This document shows, one piece after another, positions 26,248-34,650 of a DNA stretch of 64,000 nucleotides. The notes under the pieces are model-generated. The model had not been told where the DNA came from. It searched no databases and was given only the letters and a program-made list of their open reading frames with translations. Where the stretch lies: positions 25,684 to 89,683 of the forward strand of contig NZ_JAMXOD010000016.1 in the NCBI RefSeq assembly GCF_024721305.1, given 5' to 3'. The position numbers and the translations under genes were made by a program. This stretch comes from Aequitasia blattaphilus (lineage in GTDB: Bacteria; Bacillota; Clostridia; Lachnospirales; Lachnospiraceae). Every line of letters begins with the position of its first letter. The stretch's first letter is position 1.

Positions 26248-28208
26248 CTTCCGCTCCTCATCCAAACCAACATTTCACCATCACTTCGGTTATTCCACAA
26301 AAAGTAGGGAACCGCAGTGAGCTTTACCTCTTCTTCTCCTTCTTGATAAAGGGCGTATAATTCCCTTTCATCTCCCGGTTTTTTTCGATATCCTTTCGTC
26401 TGAATAACAACAACATCCTGCCAGTCCTTAGAAGGAATCTCTTCTGGTTTTGCCTTTGTATCAATCGTCAGCTGATTTAAGTACTTCCCGTTATCATATT
26501 CCTCAAGACAGTATACAATTGGTCCTCTCGTAATCGCTATACGTCCGGCATTGTAGTGAACTTTTTGATTCGCCTCCATAAGTCTTGGTGTCATATCCAA
26601 TTGAAGCTTTACTTTTCTTCCTTTCGACCAATCCCCTTTTACGATAACGTACCCAGACTCATTCTTTGGTGTTGAAACTTCCTCACCATCCAATTCGAGG
26701 GTATATGTAGAGCTCCAGGAAGGAATACGGAATGCAACAGAAGCTTCTTTCTCCTTCGTTGACTTGATATCAAAATGAATGGTATCACCCCATGGATAGC
26801 TGGTTTCCTGGTGAATTTCCAATTCATTCCCTGAGAGTTCTATTTTTCCCTTACCTCCAATATAGAGATGTACGAAAACACTATCTTCATTTGCCGTATA
26901 AATATACTGCCACAACCCTCCGATGGTTCTTGCAATGTTCGGAGGACAGCATGCACAGGAAAACCATTTCTGGCGTGTTGGTTTGACATGATTTCTCTCT
27001 GTATTTCCAGAACAGGTTTCCGGCACGACTTCCAGAGGATTCACATAGAAGAATCGGTTCCCTTCATAATTCATTCCTCCAAGAATCGTATTATAGAGCG
27101 CGCGTTCCATCGTATCGCCATAGGTATTATCCACTTCTGTTTTCAGCATTTTTTGTGCAAAGAATAATAATCCAATGGAAGCACAGGTCTCTGCATAGTT
27201 TGTATCGTTTGGCAGATCATAGTCGGTTGTGAAGGCTTCCCCTGAATGGGTAGAGCCGACTCCGCCTGTAATATACATTTGCCTTGTCACAATGTTGTTC
27301 CAGATTTTCCTGCATGCACAAAACAATTCCTGGTCTTTTGTACGCGCCGCAAGATCTGCCATAGCAGTATACATATAGAGTCCTCTTACCGCATGGCCCA
27401 CCGGCTCTTCCTGCTCTCTTACCGGTAGATGAAACTGATTATAGTACGTATATGGGAATTGGTTATACCACCGGTTTGGGTACTCTACCTCACAGTTTGT
27501 CCACTGACAGATTCGATTCCTCTTTTCAAATTCCTCTTCGAAAAACTGATTCGTTCCTCTCGTATCTATAAAGTATTTTGAAAGCTCTAAGTATCTCTTT
27601 TCACCGGAGACATCATAAAGCTTTAATAAGGCAATTTCAATTTCCTGGTGTCCCGGGTATCCGTGAAGCTTTTTTTCTTCCGGACCAAACACATCACAGA
27701 TGTGATCTGCCAGTCTTAATGCAATCTTATATACTTTTTCTTTCCCGGTTGCTAAATAATACGAGATTGCGCCTTCAATAAAATGGCCTGCACAATATAA
27801 TTCATGGCATTCCAATACATTTGTCCACTTTTTCTCTGGAGCCTCGATACTAAAGTATGTATTTAAATATCCATCTGGTTCCTGGGCTCTTTCGATAATT
27901 GCAATCGCTTCGTCTGCCTTAGCCTCAAGATCTTCGTCTCTTTTCAGCATTAAAATATTTCCCACAGCTTCCAGCCATTTTGCCACATCGCTGTCTTGGA
28001 AAACTTCTCCGTAGAAGTTTCCATCCATATCTTTTGCCGCTATCCTAAAGTTATCAATCCCGTGACTCGGTTCGGAATCCGGTATACGATCGTTTAAAAT
28101 TTCCCACTGATAAGGGATTACCGTCTCTCGCACCAACTTGGTATAATAATTCCAAAAATGATCATCTATATCCCATTCCTGCTTCTTAAGTAATCGATAT
28201 TGTTTCAT
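26244..28208 (-). CDS. GH127 beta-L-arabinofuranosidase family protein
   Basis: A 654-residue protein of the GH127 (formerly DUF1680) family. Founding members cleave beta-L-arabinofuranose from hydroxyproline-rich glycoproteins and related glycans with a Zn-bound cysteine nucleophile. The (alpha/alpha)6 barrel is evident from repeated helices such as AGHFIEGAISYYLATGK near 137. The metal and catalytic cysteines lie in KWFSCACCPPNIART near 400, and beta-sheet domains follow. ATG 28208 has AAGGAGAGG; a longer start at 28232 is poorer. It is the first gene of the operon, facing the divergent YesL gene. Confidence 0.9.
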   Translation of the reverse strand: MKQYRLLKKQEWDIDDHFWNYYTKLVRETVIPYQWEILNDRIPDSEPSHGIDNFRIAAKDMDGNFYGEVFQDSDVAKWLEAVGNILMLKRDEDLEAKADEAIAIIERAQEPDGYLNTYFSIEAPEKKWTNVLECHELYCAGHFIEGAISYYLATGKEKVYKIALRLADHICDVFGPEEKKLHGYPGHQEIEIALLKLYDVSGEKRYLELSKYFIDTRGTNQFFEEEFEKRNRICQWTNCEVEYPNRWYNQFPYTYYNQFHLPVREQEEPVGHAVRGLYMYTAMADLAARTKDQELFCACRKIWNNIVTRQMYITGGVGSTHSGEAFTTDYDLPNDTNYAETCASIGLLFFAQKMLKTEVDNTYGDTMERALYNTILGGMNYEGNRFFYVNPLEVVPETCSGNTERNHVKPTRQKWFSCACCPPNIARTIGGLWQYIYTANEDSVFVHLYIGGKGKIELSGNELEIHQETSYPWGDTIHFDIKSTKEKEASVAFRIPSWSSTYTLELDGEEVSTPKNESGYVIVKGDWSKGRKVKLQLDMTPRLMEANQKVHYNAGRIAITRGPIVYCLEEYDNGKYLNQLTIDTKAKPEEIPSKDWQDVVVIQTKGYRKKPGDERELYALYQEGEEEVKLTAVPYFLWNNRSDGEMLVWMRSGR

Positions 28209-28219
28209 GCTACCTCTCC

Positions 28220-28248
28220 TTGCTATTTCCAAACACTTTTAGTATAAT
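28220..28248 (+). promoter_or_regulatory. Sigma-A promoter of the YesL gene
   Basis: TTGCTA (28220-28225), 17 bases, TATAAT (28243-28248), then 27 bp to the ATG. The same 67-bp gap must also hold the promoter of the GH127 operon; on the minus strand TATACT overlaps this -10 box, so the two promoters compete or are co-regulated. Confidence 0.6.
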
Positions 28249-28275
28249 GACACAAAATGAAAGCGAGGAACCCAA

Positions 28276-28914
28276 ATGAGTTTTTTTAATATCGACGGAC
28301 CACTTTTTAGTTTTCTCAATAAAATGGCCGATCTGGTCATACTGAATATCCTGTTTCTAATCTGTTGTCTTCCCATTGTAACCATCGGGGCATCCACCAC
28401 AGCCTTATATTATGTTTCACTAAGAATGGTTCGAAACCACGAAGGTTATATTGCCCGTAACTTCTGGAAATCCTTTAAAGAGAACTTTCGCCAGGCAACG
28501 TTCATCTGGATTCCCGCACTGCTTATGATTATCGTTTTAGTATTAGATATCCGGATTTTTAATCCTTCTGACTCCAATACTTCCTTAAATCCACTGCTAA
28601 TCGGAGCCTATACTTTGTTAATACTATTGATTTTTGGTCTTTCCTTTGTTTTCCCTGTTTTATCACGTTTTTCAAATACGATAAAACAGACCGTTAAAAA
28701 TACTCTTCTTATGGCCATTGGAAATCTGCCTTTTGCCTTGTGCATTCTTTTAATCTGGGCTCTTCCGGTTGTATTAACACTCGTTCTTCCCCTTCGCTAT
28801 GGATTCGTATACATCCTCTGGCTTCTTTTTGGATTTGCATTCTTAGCATATATTAGTTCTTTTCTGTTCGAATATAAGATTTTCAAAAAATATCTGCCTA
28901 AAGATCAACCGTAA
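28276..28914 (+). CDS. YesL-family (DUF624) membrane protein
   Basis: A 212-residue membrane protein with five to six helices, matching the DUF624/YesL family from its first residues (FNIDGPLFSFLNKMADLVIL and LPIVTIGASTTALYYV). Such genes accompany CUT1 importers and YesMN systems, but their function is unknown; a role in permease assembly or regulation is often proposed. It is divergent from the GH127 operon and its last 17 bases overlap the 3' end of the GH31 gene, which belongs to the next importer unit. Confidence 0.9.
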   Translation: MSFFNIDGPLFSFLNKMADLVILNILFLICCLPIVTIGASTTALYYVSLRMVRNHEGYIARNFWKSFKENFRQATFIWIPALLMIIVLVLDIRIFNPSDSNTSLNPLLIGAYTLLILLIFGLSFVFPVLSRFSNTIKQTVKNTLLMAIGNLPFALCILLIWALPVVLTLVLPLRYGFVYILWLLFGFAFLAYISSFLFEYKIFKKYLPKDQP

Positions 28915-31219
28915 CTTCTTCTGTTTCCGGTGTGATTACAATGTCTTCTGATTTATTTATATTTTTCAATACATATTTTATGCCTTTTGTCAGAGTATTA
29001 CTGGTAATTGTGATTCTGTTTCCGCTCTTAACCGCCTCAGTTTTCAGAACCACATTTCCCTTTACATCTGTGACTTCGCACATAGCTTTTCTGTCTTCAA
29101 CAAGATTATAAATCTGTATCTCCACTCCCTCTGCAAAGTCATAGTCTGTCTTATCTTCTACAGCACCTATTGGAAGCAGGGTATTTTCCCGTACATAAAG
29201 AGGCAATGAGAAATAATCATATTGATCTCTATACCATTTCCCACCTGCTCTTTCCTCCCCGGTCAGTAAATGAGTCCAGTTCCCTTCCGGCAGGTAATAA
29301 TCTACTTCTTTCGTTTCTGAAAATACCGGGGCTACTAAAATACTGTCTCCTAACATATATTGCATATCCAGATATCTGGTTGCCATATCCTCTTCAAATT
29401 CCATAACCATAGAGCGCATTACAGGAATTCCCTTGTGATTAGATTCAACTGCTGCCCGATAAATATAAGGCATTAGCTTTGCCTTTAGTATTGTGAATCT
29501 GCGACATACCTCACTGGCTTCATCATCAAACAGCCAGGGAACGCGGTAACTCTTAGATCCGTGAAGACGGCTATGAGTAGACAATAAACCAAACTGCATC
29601 CATCTCTTATACAGATCCGGCGTTGCCGTTAATTCAAACCCTCCGATATCATGACTCCAGTAGGAAAATCCTGACATGGTAAAGGAAAGTCCACCTCTTA
29701 GGCTTTCTGCCATAGAAATGTAGGTTGCCGAACAATCTCCTCCCCAATGTACTGGGAATTGCTGTCCTCCAACCGTAGCACTTCGTGCAAAAAGCACCGC
29801 TTCACCTTCTCCCTTTTCTTCCAGAAGAACCTCAAAAACACATCGGTTATAGAGATTTGTGTAATAATTATGCATACTCTTTGGATCCGCACCGTTATAA
29901 TAAGTCACATCAATTGGAATCCTCTCACCAAAGTCCGTCTTAAAGCAGTCCACTCCCATATGAATCAATGCTCGAAGCTTATTTTGGTACCATAAAACTG
30001 CTTTGGGGTTCGTAAAGTCAACTAGCCCCATTCCCGGTTGCCAGTTATCCAGTTGCTTCACTCCCATTTTGTCCCTGCGCATCAGTAAATATCCATTTTC
30101 TTTACATTCTCTAAAGGCATTAGTTCCTTGGGCTATGTATGGATTTATCCAGACACAAATCTTTAATCCTCTTTCTTTATAGCGCTTTAGCATACCTTCT
30201 ACATCCGGGAACACTCTGTCATCCCATTCAAAATCACACCAGTGCAAATCCTTCATCCAAAAGCAGTCAAAATGAAATACACTCAGAGGAATGTTCCGGT
30301 CTTCCATTCCCTGAATGAATGAACTCGTCGTCTCTTCATCATAGTTTGTTGTAAAAGAAGTCGAGAGCCAAAGACCAAAGGACCATGCAGGAGGCAGGGC
30401 TGGCTTTCCGGTAAAATCTGTATACGTTTCAATCACGTCTTTCATTGAAGGACCATAAATCACATGATACCTTATCTCTTCCCCGGGAACTGAAATTCCT
30501 ACATTTTCAACCTTTTCACTTCCCACTTCGTAAGATACATTATCACTGTGATCAACATAGACGCCATAATGATTGCTTGTCACATAAAAGGGGATATTTT
30601 TATAAGCCATCTGGGAAGCTGTCCCCCCGTCTTCATTCCAGATATCTACAACTTGCCCGTTCTTTACAAAAGGTGTAAACCGTTCTCCAAGACCGTATAC
30701 ACACTCTCCCGGGCTTAAAGAAAGCTCCGTTACCATATACGGAGTATATTCTCCGTTCATATAATTATCTTCCGGAAATTTCGTCATTACTGTACGGTCA
30801 TACTGCATGTATCCTAAATTCCGAAATCCACATCCTGTCAGATGACGTCCGTCTCCTTCAAAAGAAAATGCAAAATCCTCCCGATTTATCCGAACTTTCA
30901 TTTTTCCTACAGTCATTACTGCTTCTTCATCACTTATCTCTACATGGACATTTTGAGGCTCCTCAAATAGTTCAAATCTGGGTTCTCTTTTTTCATATCC
31001 TTCGAAATGGTAACTCCTGACACTGATTACATTCTCTCTGTTCGCAGTAAATTCTGTTGTAATTGTAGATACATCAAGTGCCCCTGCCCGATCGGTTATT
31101 TTACGTACAGGAGCTACCATACGCATGCCGCCGGGTATCTTTTCAATACTATATGCCTGACTCGCATAAATTGCGTTGGCACGTTCATTACGCTCCCAAT
31201 AACCCTCTGTAAACTTCAT
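28898..31219 (-). CDS. yicI: GH31 alpha-xylosidase, YicI type
   Basis: A 773-residue GH31 enzyme, close to the 772 of E. coli YicI, which removes alpha-xylose from the non-reducing end of xyloglucan-type oligosaccharides. Shared stretches include FHFDCFWMKDLHWCDFEWD, the nucleophile in CFKTDFGERIP near 416, the acid in HWGGDCSATY near 482 and YWSHDIGGFE. The Phe/Trp/Met pattern around the -1 site is that of xylosidases rather than glucosidases. ATG 31219 follows GAAGGAGG. It lies behind the importer genes at 31.3-34.4 kb, separated by a strong hairpin, and is cytoplasmic. Confidence 0.94.
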   Translation of the reverse strand: MKFTEGYWERNERANAIYASQAYSIEKIPGGMRMVAPVRKITDRAGALDVSTITTEFTANRENVISVRSYHFEGYEKREPRFELFEEPQNVHVEISDEEAVMTVGKMKVRINREDFAFSFEGDGRHLTGCGFRNLGYMQYDRTVMTKFPEDNYMNGEYTPYMVTELSLSPGECVYGLGERFTPFVKNGQVVDIWNEDGGTASQMAYKNIPFYVTSNHYGVYVDHSDNVSYEVGSEKVENVGISVPGEEIRYHVIYGPSMKDVIETYTDFTGKPALPPAWSFGLWLSTSFTTNYDEETTSSFIQGMEDRNIPLSVFHFDCFWMKDLHWCDFEWDDRVFPDVEGMLKRYKERGLKICVWINPYIAQGTNAFRECKENGYLLMRRDKMGVKQLDNWQPGMGLVDFTNPKAVLWYQNKLRALIHMGVDCFKTDFGERIPIDVTYYNGADPKSMHNYYTNLYNRCVFEVLLEEKGEGEAVLFARSATVGGQQFPVHWGGDCSATYISMAESLRGGLSFTMSGFSYWSHDIGGFELTATPDLYKRWMQFGLLSTHSRLHGSKSYRVPWLFDDEASEVCRRFTILKAKLMPYIYRAAVESNHKGIPVMRSMVMEFEEDMATRYLDMQYMLGDSILVAPVFSETKEVDYYLPEGNWTHLLTGEERAGGKWYRDQYDYFSLPLYVRENTLLPIGAVEDKTDYDFAEGVEIQIYNLVEDRKAMCEVTDVKGNVVLKTEAVKSGNRITITSNTLTKGIKYVLKNINKSEDIVITPETEEVTVDL

Positions 31220-31255
31220 AATTTTAATGCCTCCTTCAATGAAAATTTCTTTTTT

Positions 31256-31282
31256 AAAAGGGCTGCAAATCACAGCCCTTTT
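31256..31282 (-). terminator. Hairpin between binding-protein and GH31 genes
   Basis: AAAAGGGCTG and CAGCCCTTTT form a perfect ten-pair stem with a seven-base loop, followed on the minus strand by TTTTAAAAAAG. It sits 11 bp after the binding-protein stop and 36 bp before the GH31 start. It may terminate part of the transcripts, so that GH31 is made at a lower level than the importer. Confidence 0.7.
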
Positions 31283-31293
31283 ATATTAATTGA

Positions 31294-32580
31294 TTATTCG
31301 GTTGTTGAACCGTCAATCTCAACCCATTTCGTTTCGATTGTTGAAATCGTATCTTCTTTTGAAGCGCTTCCTTCAACGTATGCCTGCATAGCCTCTCCAA
31401 ATGCTGTGTGGAAACTGTCTGTTGAATAGATTACTCCAAGTGCTCCGCTTCCTTTTTCTGCAACCAATTCATTTCCTTGTTTGATTACTTCAAAGTCAGA
31501 CTCTGCTGTTGTCTCTACCGGAGGAACAACTCCTGCTACATCTGTAAACCAGGAAATTCCATAGTCAGATGTATACCACCAGTTGATGAAGTCAAGAACT
31601 GCATCTTTGTTCTTAGAATCTTTATTGATTCTAAGAGCCTGGTCAGCACCAGTTATAACTTTTGCATCTTCCGGGTCATCTGATACCGGGTATCCTGTAA
31701 ATCCAATTTTAAGATCTGGATTAATTTTTAATACGTCAGCTTCTACCCATGCGCCTTGTCCTGCCATAATTGCTGCTTTACCTGAACCAAATGCTGCAAC
31801 CTCTGCACTTAAATCAGCTTCTAATGGTTTAGCATCTCCATTTTCTTTTACAAGGTCAACAAAATCAAAGAAGTTGTCTTTCATTAATGGATAGTTGTTT
31901 AATGAATCTTCTCCACTTTCCATCGCTGCAACAAAAGACTGATAATCTTCTACTGCTGCTCCTGCATAATGTTGAAAGAGATGTTTAAATACCCACCATT
32001 CAGCAAATCCACCAGTGAACGGTGTGATTCCTGCATCTTTTAATTTCTTTACAGCATTTGTAAGTTCTTCAACTGTTTCAGGTGCTTTGTCAATTCCTGC
32101 CTGCTCAAATAAATCTTTGTTGTAAAGAAGTCCAAAGAAATTTCCTTTAATAGCAATACCATAAGTTCCTTCACCATTTGCATCTTTCATAGTATCCTGG
32201 ACTGCCGGAAGCATTGTTTCCATAAGTGGCTGATCAGATAAGTCCAAAGAATACTCTTTGTATACTTCAATCTCTTTTCCTGCTGTAGAAGAAAAGATAT
32301 CCGGTGCATCACCTGAATTTAACTTAGCCTTCAAAAGTGTTGGATAGTCATTTTGTGTTGTTTCATAATTGATTGTTACGTCAGGTTCCACATTTTTGTA
32401 CTCGTCAATTAACTCATTAATTGCATCCGCGTACTCTGGCTGGGAAATAAACATGTAAATCTCATTTCCTCCACCCCCTGAAGCTTCTTTGTCAGAGTCA
32501 TCACTTTTTCCTCCGCACCCAACAAGCATCGTTGCTACCATTGCTACACATAATAATACGCTTACCAGTTTCTTTTTCAT
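31294..32580 (-). CDS. CUT1 extracellular sugar-binding lipoprotein
   Basis: A 428-residue family 1 solute-binding lipoprotein: signal peptide with lipobox LVGC (Cys22), a Ser/Gly linker, and binding lobes beginning NEIYMFISQPEYADAINELI. It delivers an oligosaccharide to the two permeases upstream. The neighbouring GH31 suggests an alpha-xyloside. AAAGGAG precedes ATG 32580. It is third in the operon, which differs from the GH42 unit where the binding protein comes first. Confidence 0.92.
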   Translation of the reverse strand: MKKKLVSVLLCVAMVATMLVGCGGKSDDSDKEASGGGGNEIYMFISQPEYADAINELIDEYKNVEPDVTINYETTQNDYPTLLKAKLNSGDAPDIFSSTAGKEIEVYKEYSLDLSDQPLMETMLPAVQDTMKDANGEGTYGIAIKGNFFGLLYNKDLFEQAGIDKAPETVEELTNAVKKLKDAGITPFTGGFAEWWVFKHLFQHYAGAAVEDYQSFVAAMESGEDSLNNYPLMKDNFFDFVDLVKENGDAKPLEADLSAEVAAFGSGKAAIMAGQGAWVEADVLKINPDLKIGFTGYPVSDDPEDAKVITGADQALRINKDSKNKDAVLDFINWWYTSDYGISWFTDVAGVVPPVETTAESDFEVIKQGNELVAEKGSGALGVIYSTDSFHTAFGEAMQAYVEGSASKEDTISTIETKWVEIDGSTTE

Positions 32581-32635
32581 ACTTTTTCTCCTTTTTTCTA
32601 TTCTAATTACCTCGTATCGGTAATTGAAAACCTTG

Positions 32636-33475
32636 TTAGCCTTTGACCGCTCCTGCCACTACTCCTTCTACAATATATTTCTGTAGTAAAATAAAGATAA
32701 TAATCGAAGGCAATACTGCAAGAACCATTGCCGTCATGGCATAGTGCCACTGTGTATTGAACTGTCCTACGAAGGTATATGCTGATAAAACAAGGGTCTT
32801 TGTATCATTGGAGCTGTTTACCATCAACAGAGGTAACAAGAAATCATTCCAAATCCACATAACATCTAATACGACTACTGTAAAAGTAACGGATTTTAAA
32901 AGTGGAAATATAATAGAGCGAAAGGTTCGAAAAGTGCTTGCCCCATCGATAAATGCACTCTCGTCAATCTCCTTTGGTATGGTAGCCATAAAATTACTGT
33001 ATATAAAGGCTGCCATAGGAATCCCAAATCCCCAGTACTGAATACCTAGTCCCACACGGCTTCCTGAGAGATTAATTACATTCATTACTTTTAACAGCGT
33101 AATCATAATCGTCTGAAAGGGAATCAACATTGGTGTTGTGATTAATAAATGAGCCAGTCTGGTGTACTTTGTCCTTCTTCTGCTCAGTATGTAGGAAGCC
33201 ATGGATGAAAATCCGACGATTCCCACGATTCCAATTGCAGTAATCATTACGTTATTTATAAATAATTTCCCATAGCTCATTTTATCAATTACATGTGTAT
33301 AGTTCGCCCATTCCAGCTTTGTAGGCAGTGCAATAACATCTACTACCACCTCTCCGAAAGGCTTTAGTGAGTTGATAAACATAAGAAATACCGGATAAAC
33401 ATATACGATGGCAATAATTCCCATTACCACGGCAAGTATTACTAATTTTAATTTTTTCTTTCCCGCTAAACTCAT
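32636..33475 (-). CDS. CUT1 sugar ABC importer permease, MalG type
   Basis: A 279-residue six-helix permease with the EAA loop IDESAFIDGASTFRTFRSII near residues 170-190 and the family-typical C-terminus QKYIVEGVVAGAVKG. The ATG at 33475 shares one base with the stop of the upstream permease (TAATG), so translation is coupled. A seven-pair hairpin (AATTACC/GGTAATT, 32605-32625) lies between it and the binding-protein gene. Confidence 0.92.
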   Translation of the reverse strand: MSLAGKKKLKLVILAVVMGIIAIVYVYPVFLMFINSLKPFGEVVVDVIALPTKLEWANYTHVIDKMSYGKLFINNVMITAIGIVGIVGFSSMASYILSRRRTKYTRLAHLLITTPMLIPFQTIMITLLKVMNVINLSGSRVGLGIQYWGFGIPMAAFIYSNFMATIPKEIDESAFIDGASTFRTFRSIIFPLLKSVTFTVVVLDVMWIWNDFLLPLLMVNSSNDTKTLVLSAYTFVGQFNTQWHYAMTAMVLAVLPSIIIFILLQKYIVEGVVAGAVKG

Positions 33476-34353
33476 TATAGGTCAACCTCCCTACTGTTCA
33501 TTACCTTTAAAACAACCTGCGTAATTACCAATACGATTACAAAAAACACCAATGATTTTGCAGATCCAAGTCCATAATTGTTGTTCTGAAATGCTTCCCT
33601 GTATATATCAAGAGTCGCACTATAGGTTGATCCTCCCGGTCCTCCCTTTGTCAATGCGAGGATAATATCAAATACCTTAACAGCATTTGTCAGTGACATA
33701 AATACACAAGTCGTAATAGATGGTCCAAGTAAGGGTAAGGTTACTCTAAAAAATCGCTTCCAGGATGTTGCGCCGTCCACTGTCGCTGCCTCTAACACAT
33801 CTTTTGGCACCGCTTGTAAGCCTGCTATGTAAAGCACAATGTAGAATCCCAGGGACTGCCATACTCCTACGAATACGACTGCAAAGAACGCCAGATTTCT
33901 CTCTCCTAACCAACTCCAGTTTAAAAATTCCATACCGGTTTTTTCAAAAAGAGTGGCAAATCCTTGAGAAAAAATGAATTTCCATATAAAACCTACGATT
34001 GTCATACTCATAATATACGGAATAAAGAACATCCCTCTCATAATATTCGCTGTCTTGATTTTTTGTACAAGAGCGACAGCAACTGCAATTGCTAATACAT
34101 TCGAGAATATCATAAACAGAACTGTATACTTCCCTGTAAATATTAGACTTTTTACAAACTCAGATGATCCGCTAAATAATGTCTTGAAATTTTCAAGTCC
34201 TATAAAGCGAGGTTCCTTTGATATCCCGTTCCACTCTGTTAACGAATAAAACCCACTCATTATGAAGGGAATGTAAATCGTAATCGTAACCATAATGATG
34301 GACGGAATAGTAAACAGCACATTTTCAAAACTTTCCTTTTTGTTCCTTCCCAT
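33475..34353 (-). CDS. CUT1 sugar ABC importer permease, MalF type
   Basis: A 292-residue permease with six helices and EAA loop VLEAATVDGATSWKRFFRVT near residue 195. ATG 34353 has GGAGGAG five bases upstream and was preferred to a longer start at 34374. First gene of the alpha-xyloside unit, 61 bp from a near-consensus promoter. No ATPase gene is in the operon. Confidence 0.92.
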   Translation of the reverse strand: MGRNKKESFENVLFTIPSIIMVTITIYIPFIMSGFYSLTEWNGISKEPRFIGLENFKTLFSGSSEFVKSLIFTGKYTVLFMIFSNVLAIAVAVALVQKIKTANIMRGMFFIPYIMSMTIVGFIWKFIFSQGFATLFEKTGMEFLNWSWLGERNLAFFAVVFVGVWQSLGFYIVLYIAGLQAVPKDVLEAATVDGATSWKRFFRVTLPLLGPSITTCVFMSLTNAVKVFDIILALTKGGPGGSTYSATLDIYREAFQNNNYGLGSAKSLVFFVIVLVITQVVLKVMNSREVDL

Positions 34354-34413
34354 GGATCTCCTCCTCTTTATCACTCATAGTCAAATTGCCACAAGCTTTA
34401 CCTTGTAATCCAT

Positions 34414-34442
34414 ATAATATATTCTTTTTTGTGCAATGTCAA
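34414..34442 (-). promoter_or_regulatory. Sigma-A promoter of the GH31/CUT1 operon
   Basis: TTGACA (34442-34437), 17 bases, TATTAT (34419-34414) on the minus strand. This is the closest match to consensus in the window, so a repressor or catabolite control rather than an activator would be expected; no clear operator was found. The rest of 34375-34603 is AT-rich and shows no other feature. Confidence 0.75.
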
Positions 34443-34603
34443 CATGTTTTTGTCTGTTTTTACCTGTTGCGTGGTCGTATTTTAGCCTTTAAAGGTCTTT
34501 TTTGACTATTTTCTTTGTAGGTTTTCTACATAACCTGTTTTTTAAAAAATCCCTTTTTTTCTAGTGGTACAAGGGTCTCTTTTTCTCTTTGTGGCAAAAG
34601 AAA

Positions 34604-34646
34604 AAGGGTAAAAATCCATTTGAAAAACTTTTGGATTTTTACCCTT
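34604..34646 (-). terminator. Intrinsic terminator of the GH36/LacI operon
   Basis: A perfect 14-pair stem (AAGGGTAAAAATCC with GGATTTTTACCCTT) and a 15-base loop, four bases after the GH36 stop, followed on the minus strand by TTTTCTTTT. It is strong and unambiguous. Confidence 0.9.
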
Positions 34647-34650
34647 AATT

